Position numbers and translations under genes: made by a program. The notes beneath the pieces were generated by a model that searched no databases, had not been told where the DNA came from, and saw nothing but the letters and a program-made list of their open reading frames with translations. From Polytrichum commune (taxonomy: Eukaryota > Streptophyta > Polytrichopsida > Polytrichales > Polytrichaceae): a DNA stretch of 64,000 bases. The stretch covers positions 69,230,033 to 69,294,032 of the forward strand of contig OX485804.1 of NCBI GenBank assembly GCA_950295325.1. The letters are read 5' to 3'. Shown here one piece after another: positions 11,835 to 21,305 of the stretch (positions are counted from its first letter, which is position 1; each line of letters begins with the position of its first letter).

Positions 11835-13753
11835 TACTACCATACAGTAACTAGGTGTAGTAACCAGTACCTAGTAAGCTACTGTATAGAAAATTCATCA
11901 TATGCGCAAATTTCGTAAACTAGTGGCCCAGAAGTCAGAACTTTGGATGTTAAAATCTTCACATTCTTTTGTAAGTTCGGAAATCATCATGATATGAAAA
12001 TTTAACTGAATATTATGGATAATTAGGATTTTCTAAGGAGAGAAAAGATACGGTGTGTGAGTCATGACCCACAATAATAAGCACTGGCTGTATATAATAG
12101 ACATAAACTCGTGGAGTATAAGAATGGTCTTGGGGGCAGTTGTGCCAAACCCTTGACCATATCAATGATATATGCTATTGAGTGTGTCAACTAATCAATC
12201 AATCACGATTTTCTCTTTTCTTCGAAAAGTGATTGGTGCATGTATTGACTCTTTGATTAAAACCCCAGTGAACCTTGGTTCACCAAGCACCCTTCCTTCA
12301 ACTGTGTGACACATGGTGAACACTTATTCCACAGTTACTAAATACCTTCAACAATGTGCAACACCAATTCATTTTAGGACCCAATCCCAGGGACTCGATA
12401 CACCAATGACAGTTCCAAAAACCAACATCCATTTCAAGGGTTGCATAAGCATTTTATACACTGAATTGATGAGGTAAATTAATAAGTCTTCGGCGTGTGA
12501 TGGGACGCATAGTACTTATTGAATCACCGTTTTCCAGTGTGCTGCTGGCAAAAATCTTCAGTCAATACTCCATTGCTAGGCACCAACAATGACAGTACCA
12601 AATACACATACAGATTATCTATAAACACTCACATTGTAAGAGATTAGGCATACATTTGAAATGTGCTCTACAGTGGTAGCACCAGAAAATTGCACAAGTA
12701 GACTGGTCTGCACAAAAAAACTAAACGTGAAGAGCATACTCTCGTGATTAAAAGATGCAGGATGCAAATTCCGTGATTGAGATAGGTGGCAAACAATCCA
12801 AAAAGAGATTGGTGGAGAGTGTGCACAAACATATAAGGATCTCAAGGTGGTCACTCTGTCATTAGAGTGTACTTTGTCGGATACATGATCGAACATCTAC
12901 CTTACTTTTCCAACTCCTTTCTACTTACCTTAGCCTTACATCTGCCAAGGGACCTGAGCAATGAAGCAAAAAAACAATCACCTCATGGCTTCTGGCAATC
13001 TTCAAAAGACATCTACACATACAAAAACAATTTCAAAAACCAAAGCAGGTCTCGTCAAAATTCACCCTCTTGAATTTCTATTGAACCACTTGCTCTTTGA
13101 ATACCTGGACTAAATTTAATGATAGCGACTTCCCCATTGCTGTATTGTCACATGCCCTAGTAAGAAACTGAACAAATGTCTGCTGAGCATCGAAAGACAA
13201 CAATACTGAGCATTATGTGACACAAAAATTTGCAAAATCAAAAGCTCGCAGCTCTCCACATAATTGTGTTAAACCCTTCAACTAGCATATATGAGCAATA
13301 AGTGTCCAATCTTGTTACTTTGAAACCCTCTTCATATGAGAGTGAAGTTCCAAATCCAGCACTACATTTCCATCTTCAAAAATGGCAACAAAACAAAAGT
13401 GGAAAGAAATATTTGGGAAAGTGTTCCTGCAGAGATGAATGTGCAAGCGAGCCAAGATAAAGAGAGTCACATTCCTGTAGCACAGTGTACTCAAACGATG
13501 TCCAGATGTAAATGCTCCTAGTCAACACACACTCTAAGTTGTTCCACATACATGCAGGCAGGATGCTCAGATTCCGGATAGAAGTATAAAAATTGGTGCG
13601 TCTCTATCTGTTAGTGAAAATAATCATGTGGTGGTTAGTAGAAAACTCAATATAATCTCATTGTATACGCACATCTAGAACCTCCCTAAATCTTCTGTCC
13701 ATATATGAGCACAAGTCTGAATAATTTATGGGGGGAGGGAGGGTGACAGCTCA
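11835..13753. other. Intergenic DNA between HYPK flank and LeuRS gene
   Basis: No gene or element was recognised. It includes the 3' flank of the minus-strand LeuRS gene at its right edge. Frames at 12615-12896 and 13336-13521 show no domain and are probably chance. Confidence 0.5.
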
Positions 13754-16700
13754 CTACTCTGAAGAAATTTTCACACCTTGAAGGCCACTGTCCAGATCTG
13801 TCTTCCCAAGATCTCCAAAGGAAACCTCTGAAGCAGACAAAAATGCTGCAACTGGGTTTCCTGGTGTTGGAGGTGATTGATTTAGCTGAGCCTTGTGCGA
13901 GCCTGCCATTTCCAATGCATCTGTGTCTGTGAAGGAGTAGATCTTCACATTGTCCAGTAAAAGCTGACTTGTGATGAAGTCCAGATTCTCCTTCAGAACT
14001 TCCATTTCTCCAAAGGGCAGCTTGAGGTCCAATGCATGCTCACCCACTGCAAGTGTCTCATCCTTCTTGAACTTTATAAAAGGCATACATTGCTTCTGAA
14101 TCTGCTTGAAGTCCGACTGTTGACCTATGGCACTACTCTTAAGAGTAGCTAGAATTTCTGAGTCCGGAGAGAAGCTGTGTGTGCTTGAATGGTATTTACT
14201 TTGCAAAATCTTCATACATTCCTCTTGCCAGCCACCATACCTCTCTGCAACAAAGATCAATGCCACGGAAGGCTTCGAAACTGGTGGGGGAGGTGCACCC
14301 TTTGCACCCTGCTTGACTTTCTTGGGTGCTGACTGTTTCTGTAGTAACTTTCTGAGACTGATAATTACGTCTTGCAAGTACTTGTTAGCCCGTTGCAAGG
14401 TCAAATCCTTTGGACGACTGACCATTGGCCATCCTGCCTTGACTGCAAATCCCTCTTTCTTGAACATGTCAGACCAAACATACTCTGCATAATGTGGACA
14501 GATGGGAGTGATGAGCCTTGTCTGCACATCCATAAACCTCCAAACCAGATCCTTGTGCATTCCCGCTGATCCACATGCCAACCTATACTCATCCCGGGCA
14601 GTTTGAAGATCATAGAAACCAGATTTCAAAGCATCCCTAAACATCATGGAGTTGTAATTCTTTTCAGTCTCTTCAATGGCAATATTTATTTCATTCTCAA
14701 ACACCCGGTCTGGAAAAGAGGCCGCAGGCCCTGTACGGAGTGCCATCTCCACCCCAATCACTTGCTCCATCCATGCTAACTCCTTCGTCAGACGCAATAT
14801 TGCAGAATTGGCTGTCTCAAACACAAAGTTAGCATCATCCATGGCGTCACCGGCATCAGCCAACGCAAACCTTGTAGCATCAGCTGAGAACAGGTCGATG
14901 GATGAGAGGATGGTCAAGAAATTGCCTGTGGATTTCGACATCTTCTCAGAATTCAATAGGAGATGACCATTGCATCGGAAACCCAACGGCCATTTCTCCT
15001 TTGGAAACATTGCTGTGTGGTTGTAGATGCAGAAAGTCAGATGGTTTTGAATCAAATCCTTCCCTGACACACGAAGATCAAAAGGATACCAGTACTCAAA
15101 TTCGCCTCTCATCTTCTGTAGAAGATCAGAGGGTATCCTTGTTTCAGGCATGGGACCTTCTTGGAAGATATAATCCCAGACCTCGTGAGTCATTTCTTCT
15201 GGTTGTATAGGACCCTTGGCCCTCCCATACAAATCGCCGGACTGTAGGAAATGAGCTACTGTGTAATAGGCCATGTAGATTGTAGAATCTGACAGAGATT
15301 CAATCAAAAACTGGGGGTCCCAAGGCACCCGTGTCCCTAGACCGAATGAACGTGAGCAAGCCCACTGGTTAAGCCACCCCAATGTGTGCTCAAACCCATG
15401 TCTGGTCTCATCGTTGTAAAGCTCCATCCCCTTCAGGCACACCTCAGATAGAGCTTTCCATTCTTCTTCACCGTACATCAAGTACCACTGATCTGTGAGA
15501 GCAACAATACACTCATCCCCTGACCTAGACATCACCTTCTTCTCTGGCTCACTGTAAGGGATCGCCAAGTCTTCTTGCTCTAACATCTTTCGGATCAAGG
15601 GTTTGGCATCCGACACCTTGCTTCCCTTGTGTTCTCCAATTATCATGACTCCGTCTGTGAATCCCTTCTGATAAGTCAACCTCTTAGCTTCTGCCAATTT
15701 GTCCTTGTCGTTCTGGCTCTGAATCTTCAAGTCCGTGCACACCTTCTCTGCGGCGACATCTCCAAATCCAGGGATGTTGATGATGGGTATAATTTCAAAT
15801 GGCATAACCCACTCATCCTTCACATTGAATTTCTGACGCAACGCAGGCTTTGACTTGAGATCCTTCATGGCCATAAAATCATCTGGTGAGTCGCTGGGCA
15901 CGCTCGTCACAACTCCTGTACCTTTGTCTGTGAGAATTGTGAGCATGGGTAACACATAAATGGTAGGATATGAAGTGAGAGGACTTTTCAAAGGAAGACC
16001 AATCAGATCATGCCCAGTGAGCTCCACCAAACAAGTGGGCTTCTCCAGGACTCTGGATTTCCTTTGATATGCAAGGTTGAGAGCAGCACGCTTGGTAACA
16101 ATGAACACATCAGTGTCATTAATCTCAAACGCGCCATACTGACCATCAGGCAACACCCATGCATTTGTCTGCCCGTACATTGTCTCAGGCCTCAAAGTGG
16201 CCGCAGCAAGAAACACCCTCTTCCCAGTCAAACGTTCAAGCTTTCCAGTGAACGGAGCCTGGACTTCCATCTTGATAAGGGTGTAATCCTGAGGCTGGGC
16301 ACCCTCACCTGAAGCTCTATCATGATCAGCACATGGCTGGCCATCGAAAGGAGAGTAAATTGCATACCGTGTATCTTTGATCACCTTTCCTTTGTTCTTC
16401 AAACTCTGCAGATGCCATCTCACAAACGAATCATAATAAGGATTCATGTCAGTCGTAACAAACGACCTCCGCCAATCCACTCCACATCCCAAAGCCTTCA
16501 AATGCTCCTTCGCCAAAGGTGGAAAGTACTCCAACCAGTACCCCGAGTCTTGGAACTTGGAAATCTCCTCATCCTCCAACCCTAGAGATTGCATAATCTC
16601 CCATTGGAATTTGGCAGTTCCGGTCTTAGCAGCAGCCTTGGACTTCTTACTCTTAAACTTCTCAGGCTCCGCCCTCTCCACATCCTTCACAGCCGGTGCA

Positions 16701-17110
16701 GCGGCAACAGCACTCAAATCTTTCTCTTCGTCTCGCTCAGGAAACACCGGAGGGTTTCCGAATTGCTCCACCTCTCGAGAGAGCTTATCCGCACATGCCT
16801 TGATTGGCATACCCGTGCAATGGAAGCCAAAAGGGAATAGAACCTCTCTGCCTCTCAATCTGTGGTAGGCGGCTGCAAATTCCACCTTGGACACCGTGAA
16901 TCCATGGCCCAGATGTAGCAAACCGTTCATGTAAGGGTACGGGAAATTGCCGAAGAACTTCTCCCCTTCCTTTGGCCGCTCTGCCTTCGCTTCCACCTCG
17001 AACACCTTCCCTTCCTCCCATTTTTTCTGCACGGATTTCTCAATCTCCAGCAGCTTGTCACGGCGAACGTGGCTCTTGGGGCCGTCCTTGGTTTCCTTGG
17101 TGTCCGCCAT
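13754..17110 (-). CDS. LeuRS: Leucine--tRNA ligase, cytosolic type
   Basis: An uninterrupted minus-strand frame of 1,118 residues from ATG 17108-17110 (CGCCATGGC context); the cytosolic plant enzyme is of similar size. It charges tRNA-Leu with leucine using ATP. The class I HIGH motif is HLGH at residues 66-69, preceded by FPYPYMNG. The KMSKS motif is present exactly at 723-727. The CP1 editing domain is recognisable from TLRPETMYGQTNAW and from SVPSDSPDDF near residues 403-412, which includes the aspartate region used for hydrolysing mischarged tRNA. The tail is the long archaeal/eukaryotic C-terminal extension. A further in-frame ATG at 17176 would add 22 residues (MQILQRSAEFRDHSHRT...), basic and hydroxylated enough to be a weak organelle signal; the internal start is preferred from context and family comparison. 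No frameshift or missing catalytic element was seen. Confidence 0.97.
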   Translation of the reverse strand: MADTKETKDGPKSHVRRDKLLEIEKSVQKKWEEGKVFEVEAKAERPKEGEKFFGNFPYPYMNGLLHLGHGFTVSKVEFAAAYHRLRGREVLFPFGFHCTGMPIKACADKLSREVEQFGNPPVFPERDEEKDLSAVAAAPAVKDVERAEPEKFKSKKSKAAAKTGTAKFQWEIMQSLGLEDEEISKFQDSGYWLEYFPPLAKEHLKALGCGVDWRRSFVTTDMNPYYDSFVRWHLQSLKNKGKVIKDTRYAIYSPFDGQPCADHDRASGEGAQPQDYTLIKMEVQAPFTGKLERLTGKRVFLAAATLRPETMYGQTNAWVLPDGQYGAFEINDTDVFIVTKRAALNLAYQRKSRVLEKPTCLVELTGHDLIGLPLKSPLTSYPTIYVLPMLTILTDKGTGVVTSVPSDSPDDFMAMKDLKSKPALRQKFNVKDEWVMPFEIIPIINIPGFGDVAAEKVCTDLKIQSQNDKDKLAEAKRLTYQKGFTDGVMIIGEHKGSKVSDAKPLIRKMLEQEDLAIPYSEPEKKVMSRSGDECIVALTDQWYLMYGEEEWKALSEVCLKGMELYNDETRHGFEHTLGWLNQWACSRSFGLGTRVPWDPQFLIESLSDSTIYMAYYTVAHFLQSGDLYGRAKGPIQPEEMTHEVWDYIFQEGPMPETRIPSDLLQKMRGEFEYWYPFDLRVSGKDLIQNHLTFCIYNHTAMFPKEKWPLGFRCNGHLLLNSEKMSKSTGNFLTILSSIDLFSADATRFALADAGDAMDDANFVFETANSAILRLTKELAWMEQVIGVEMALRTGPAASFPDRVFENEINIAIEETEKNYNSMMFRDALKSGFYDLQTARDEYRLACGSAGMHKDLVWRFMDVQTRLITPICPHYAEYVWSDMFKKEGFAVKAGWPMVSRPKDLTLQRANKYLQDVIISLRKLLQKQSAPKKVKQGAKGAPPPPVSKPSVALIFVAERYGGWQEECMKILQSKYHSSTHSFSPDSEILATLKSSAIGQQSDFKQIQKQCMPFIKFKKDETLAVGEHALDLKLPFGEMEVLKENLDFITSQLLLDNVKIYSFTDTDALEMAGSHKAQLNQSPPTPGNPVAAFLSASEVSFGDLGKTDLDSGLQGVKISSE

Positions 17111-17455
17111 GGCGAATCCAAGCTCTGTGCGGTGGCTATGGTCTCTGAACTCTGCCGAACGCTGCAATATCTGCATATTGAGGTTTAGGGTTTAGGGTAC
17201 CCGGTGATGGTACCGGCCGGGTATGAAAGAGTCTGCCAGGGTGTCTGAGGTCCGAGGTGGGTTTCAAGCGGGTATTGTGTGGGTACAGGTTCCGGGGCAG
17301 TTATCGTGCCGTGCTTTGCAAGCGTCAAATGTCCCCAATCTCCGAAAGAGGAAAGAAAATAAAACTTACCAATTCCACTTACGAGTTCTAATTTTAGTTG
17401 CGTAACCGATTGCTCATCTAGGTCGAGGGACGGAATTCTCGTATACCGAGTGTAC
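17111..17455. promoter_or_regulatory. LeuRS 5' flank (leader and presumed promoter)
   Basis: This is the upstream side of the minus-strand LeuRS gene. It is richer in C and G than the DNA to its right. No unequivocal TATA box or other element can be assigned by eye. The frame at 17185-17466 has no recognisable domain. Confidence 0.35.
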
Positions 17456-17633
17456 TTCTCATTCATCCAACGTAAAAGCCTTGAAGTAGTATGCAGTCTA
17501 TAGGTTATTATACTAAGTTGATTTTAACAACATAATTAGCTTTAAAGACCCCAAATTATTGTATTCAAGGTCATTTGAGATGAATCGACAACTAATCCAT
17601 AAGGGTTGTGTTTTAATGTTGGATGGATGAGAG
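17456..17633. mobile_element. Short TIR element (MITE), copy 1
   Basis: The left end TTCTCATTCATCCAACGTAA and the right end, read in reverse complement as CTCTCATCCATCCAACATTA, form imperfect terminal inverted repeats. GTAC flanks both ends (17452-17455 and 17634-17637), a plausible but palindromic target duplication. A related copy is at 44307-44480, sharing internal blocks such as AGCTTYAAAGAC and TCATTTGAGATGAATC. The superfamily is not assigned. Confidence 0.7.
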
Positions 17634-17637
17634 GTAC

Positions 17638-18822
17638 GCTCAAATATGATAAATCCCTCTCTCTCATTCAAGTGGAAAGCATTTTTGGCAGCTCCCTTGC
17701 GTTTTTTTTATCCATACAAAGTATAATTTACCCATAATCTATACTTTACAACAATGAGCATACCGGCAATGTAGTGTATGTGTGTGTGTATCTAAATAAA
17801 CCAAACTATTGTAGTTGACATAAAATGTGAATTGGATTAATTATATAGATATATACTTGTACATATTGATAATAAATACATTGATGATATATTATAACTA
17901 TGACATCCAAGGCCACTAGGGGGCAATTGAGATGCAACCTATGCAACAATGAGGAAATAATATAGCAATCATTTAGAATGTAGGTGCATTAAATTTGGTT
18001 CATTGTTTTATATCATAAATTTAACATATGAAGTATCCTCATTGAAGCAAATCCAAACCAAAACTAAACCTAAGAATGATGTTGGACTCAAATCATTGTT
18101 CACAAATCCAATTCAAACTTGTTATTCATCCAACATTTCTTACCATTCATCCATGCAATTGATTTTTAATATATATATATATATGTTTCACCCTTATGCT
18201 TGGTGCTCATATTCTTGCTACTCACTTGACAACCACACCTTGTAAGTAAATGGATGGTGACTTTATCTTGAAGATGTCTCCACATATTTGGGGCATCAAC
18301 TTCAAATGCAAAAGGCCTATTGCCTATTAGTAGTAGCTTATACTTTCACTGCTTCCCCATTTTGACTTGTTTTGTGTCTAGCTTAGATGTATTAAAACAT
18401 GTGATGATTATTGGTGCCAAATTTACCAGATGATAGTAGAGAGGTACCCAAAATTGAATGGAGTGGTTGGCCTTTTGATTTCCAACTCTCAAATCTTCTC
18501 TCTACTTGATAAAAAAAAACTACACTAAATATACCAATTAACGAGGGTGGTACTAATTCAAGTCACACACACAATCTAATAAAATCTCAAAGTTACTAAG
18601 GGCTAAAGTTGCTCCTGAATGACACTAAAATCATAGCTATGGTGAATTCTATGTTCATTTACCATAATTTTTAAGAAAATTAGTGTGTGCTTGTGATTAG
18701 TGTGTGCCACATGTTTTTAATGAATAATACCAAGTGCCCATACATTTAGTGATTAATGCCAAGTGTTTGTACTTAAAGTGAATAACGCCAAGTGCCAATA
18801 TTAACAATGCTTCTTGGTCTTA
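17638..18822. other. AT-rich intergenic DNA
   Basis: No gene was recognised. It contains a short AT microsatellite near 18168-18184 and simple variants of CCAAGTG around 18729-18795 (three spaced repeats of a TGAATAAYRCCAAGTG-type block). Confidence 0.45.
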
Positions 18823-19429
18823 GGGCCAATTTACACCATGGACCATGAAATCGGACCATGGAAGATGGCCTTTTTTCATGGCCCAACTCCATGGTCCAAC
18901 TTCCATGGCCCAATTTCTTAAAAAAGCAATTTACAAAGCTGTGGGCCTCTCACTAGGTGTAAACCGAATGTGGACCAAGAAGAATGACCATGCACCCAAA
19001 AGTGAATGCGTTGATTTTTAAATAGATTCGTGAAAAAAGGAATTTTAAAAAAAATGACCATTCCTCATGTCTTCTCTTGTCTTCATCTTCTCTCTCTCTC
19101 CCTCCCCCCCCCCCAAAAAAAAAACAAGTTCATTAAGAATTTATTTTAACAACGTTTTTTTGCCATGGGCCCTTGCCTTTTTCTACTAGAACACCTCTTT
19201 TGCCTCTCCCACTGCAAAACCCGTTGGACCATGTCAATGGATAATGTAGGCCTTAAAATATGCCTTGTGGGGACCTCGAACTCCATTGTCCCAAAATATA
19301 ACACTCTCTGACATTTTTTCCATGGTGTAAACCAAAGTGGTCCCATGATGAGTTCAAAAACCAATCACATATTTTATAGGGCCTTGGGACGACATGGTCC
19401 ACTTCATGGTCCATGGTGTAAACAACCCC
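18823..19429. mobile_element. Tourist/Harbinger-type MITE with TTA duplication
   Basis: The left terminus GGGCCAATTTACACCATGGA pairs with the right terminus, whose reverse complement reads GGGGTTGTTTACACCATGGA; similarity extends through CCATGAA. TTA lies directly outside both ends (18820-18822 and 19430-19432), the hallmark of PIF/Harbinger insertion. The interior repeats CATGGTCC/GGACCATG motifs and holds no transposase. Length is 607 bp. Confidence 0.88.
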
Positions 19430-19432
19430 TTA

Positions 19433-21305
19433 GACCCAAGATCTTTTGGACATCTTATGAATAAAATAATGAATGGATTAGTAAATAAGGAGATCACACA
19501 TGACCTTTGCCGCACCAATAAAAGCAGATTAGGGATTCCTAATCTCAATCTTGTGGTGAGTCGCCAATGCAAGTTGCCACGTGGCACATTGTATATTTTA
19601 AAACACGAGACAAGTGCCGACATTGTTACTGGCTTATTAAAATCATCCAGTTCACTTGTTTTTAAAAGCCTCCCCCGACATCCAGCCTGGCACGGCCCAC
19701 GCGCACAATTCCCAAGGTGTCCGACGGGTGTGTCACTGGACCAAACCTACACATCCGACATGGACCCCCGTACTTCCTTGCTGGCCCGGGACGTGGACAA
19801 AGCTCTCGTCTGAGATGGCGCCCTTTGATTGGTCAAAGCCGGCTCCTACTGACGTGCGATCCGATCTGGTCGTTTCGTCAGCGTTGCAGCTCGCTCGCAC
19901 GAGCGAGCTTCTATCTAACTTATGGCGACGATGTCTCTTGCGGTGCTCCTTCTCATCATTCGTAAGCTCGGCCGGGAACGATCGATCGACCGACGGTCCT
20001 TTCGTTTCGTTTCGTTTTCATTTGTCGACGGAAGCCTTTCGTTTCGTTTCGGTTCAGTTGTCCCGGAGTTTCTGTATTCCGTTGCGCTTTTCTCGATCCC
20101 TTGGCTGTCCAATTGGTGCCAGAAACGAAGTTTGTTCTCGATCATCGGTAAGCTCAAGCTAACGGTGGCACGGGGTGAAATTCGGTTCGAAGGTCTCTCG
20201 TCGTGACGAAGCTTTGGAGTACAAGGACTGTTAGGAGTATCATTAGCAGTGGCTTCTTTAGTTTAGGTAATAGATTTTTGACCTGGAGGTCATCAGGTTA
20301 CAGGGTTAGGCTTGGCTATGGCTTGGCTGAGTGGAGGCTTTCATCGGGGTGTTGTTCAGCTATTTTGTGCACTTGAGTAGTGTTTTCCAGCCATACAACG
20401 GAAGACCTCGACCAGTAAGGTAAGCAACCTTGGTTTAGGTTTTACAGTGGCATGTCGGTTCTGTGATGATGTTGCATTTCTCGTGTGCTGTGATGATGTG
20501 AACTCTTTTGTATGACTTTCGTTCGCGACGTTCGCCATTGTGGTGTTCTCAGATCCTAATTCGCTAACCAAACTAACACATCATCATGGGATTGAGGCAT
20601 TGCCCTACGTATTTGATCTGATCCTCGTTTGTCTCCAACGTAGGTGGAGAGATCGTCTCTATGTCTATTAGGGTTGTTCTGCCTTTGGAATCGCATTTTC
20701 ACCCAGACTGAGTGTTGTTGTAATTGAACCTGTAGTTAATGTTGGGCAAATTCTTGCCACGACACATGCCCTTGCCATCATCTGGTCCCTGAAAGCATTC
20801 CAATTTGGTGGAATTTTGCAGCGGTCAGGAAATTTCATCAGGAGTTTTCTTAAATTTTAGTACTGAATTTGCGAAAAGTGCCATTCTTAAGGTCACCTGA
20901 ACAAATTTTGGCGGAGCTCCTTCGTTTGGTGATTGCTGAGGAGCTCATCTGCTCAGCATCGTTTCCCGATTAGGTTTTTGGAACTCGACAACGACAACAA
21001 GTCTTTTAAAAAGGGAGTTCGAAGGCTTGTGGCAAAAGGTCATACAGAGAAGAAGACAATGCAGAGAGAATTCACGGGGAATTTCAGAGAGAAACAGGGA
21101 AGCCGCTGTTGCAGATGTAACAGATGACCGAATGGTGAAATCTTTAGCGTCTGAATGATTGCTCCGCAGGGAAGAGTGCAGGTCTTGCACTACTTGGATG
21201 GTCTCAAATCTGCAACTTCAAAAGAAGCGCACGAATTTTGGTAATTCAAGTTTTGTGTAACTAAAGCAGTACAAAATAGATACCGCGGAGGATCCTGTAT
21301 TGGCC
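19433..21305 (+). promoter_or_regulatory. CpG-rich 5' region of the MINDY gene
   Basis: From about 19680 the base composition changes to C/G- and CpG-rich, unlike the flanking DNA, as expected for a promoter and leader of the plus-strand gene starting at 21306. A 22-base near-perfect palindrome, AGCTCGCTCG-CA-CGAGCGAGCT, lies at 19888-19909, and a G-box palindrome GCCACGTGGC at 19576-19585. TTTCG tandem repeats occur at about 20003-20055. CAGTAAG followed by GTAAGC at 20413-20425 is a good donor for a non-coding first exon, with a possible acceptor AAAGCAG near 21264-21270. The leader intron is inference. Confidence 0.5.

Noticed and set aside
14127-14492. 121-codon plus-strand frame, and several more, opposite LeuRS
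   Set aside because: They are shadows of the LeuRS frame with no family resemblance.
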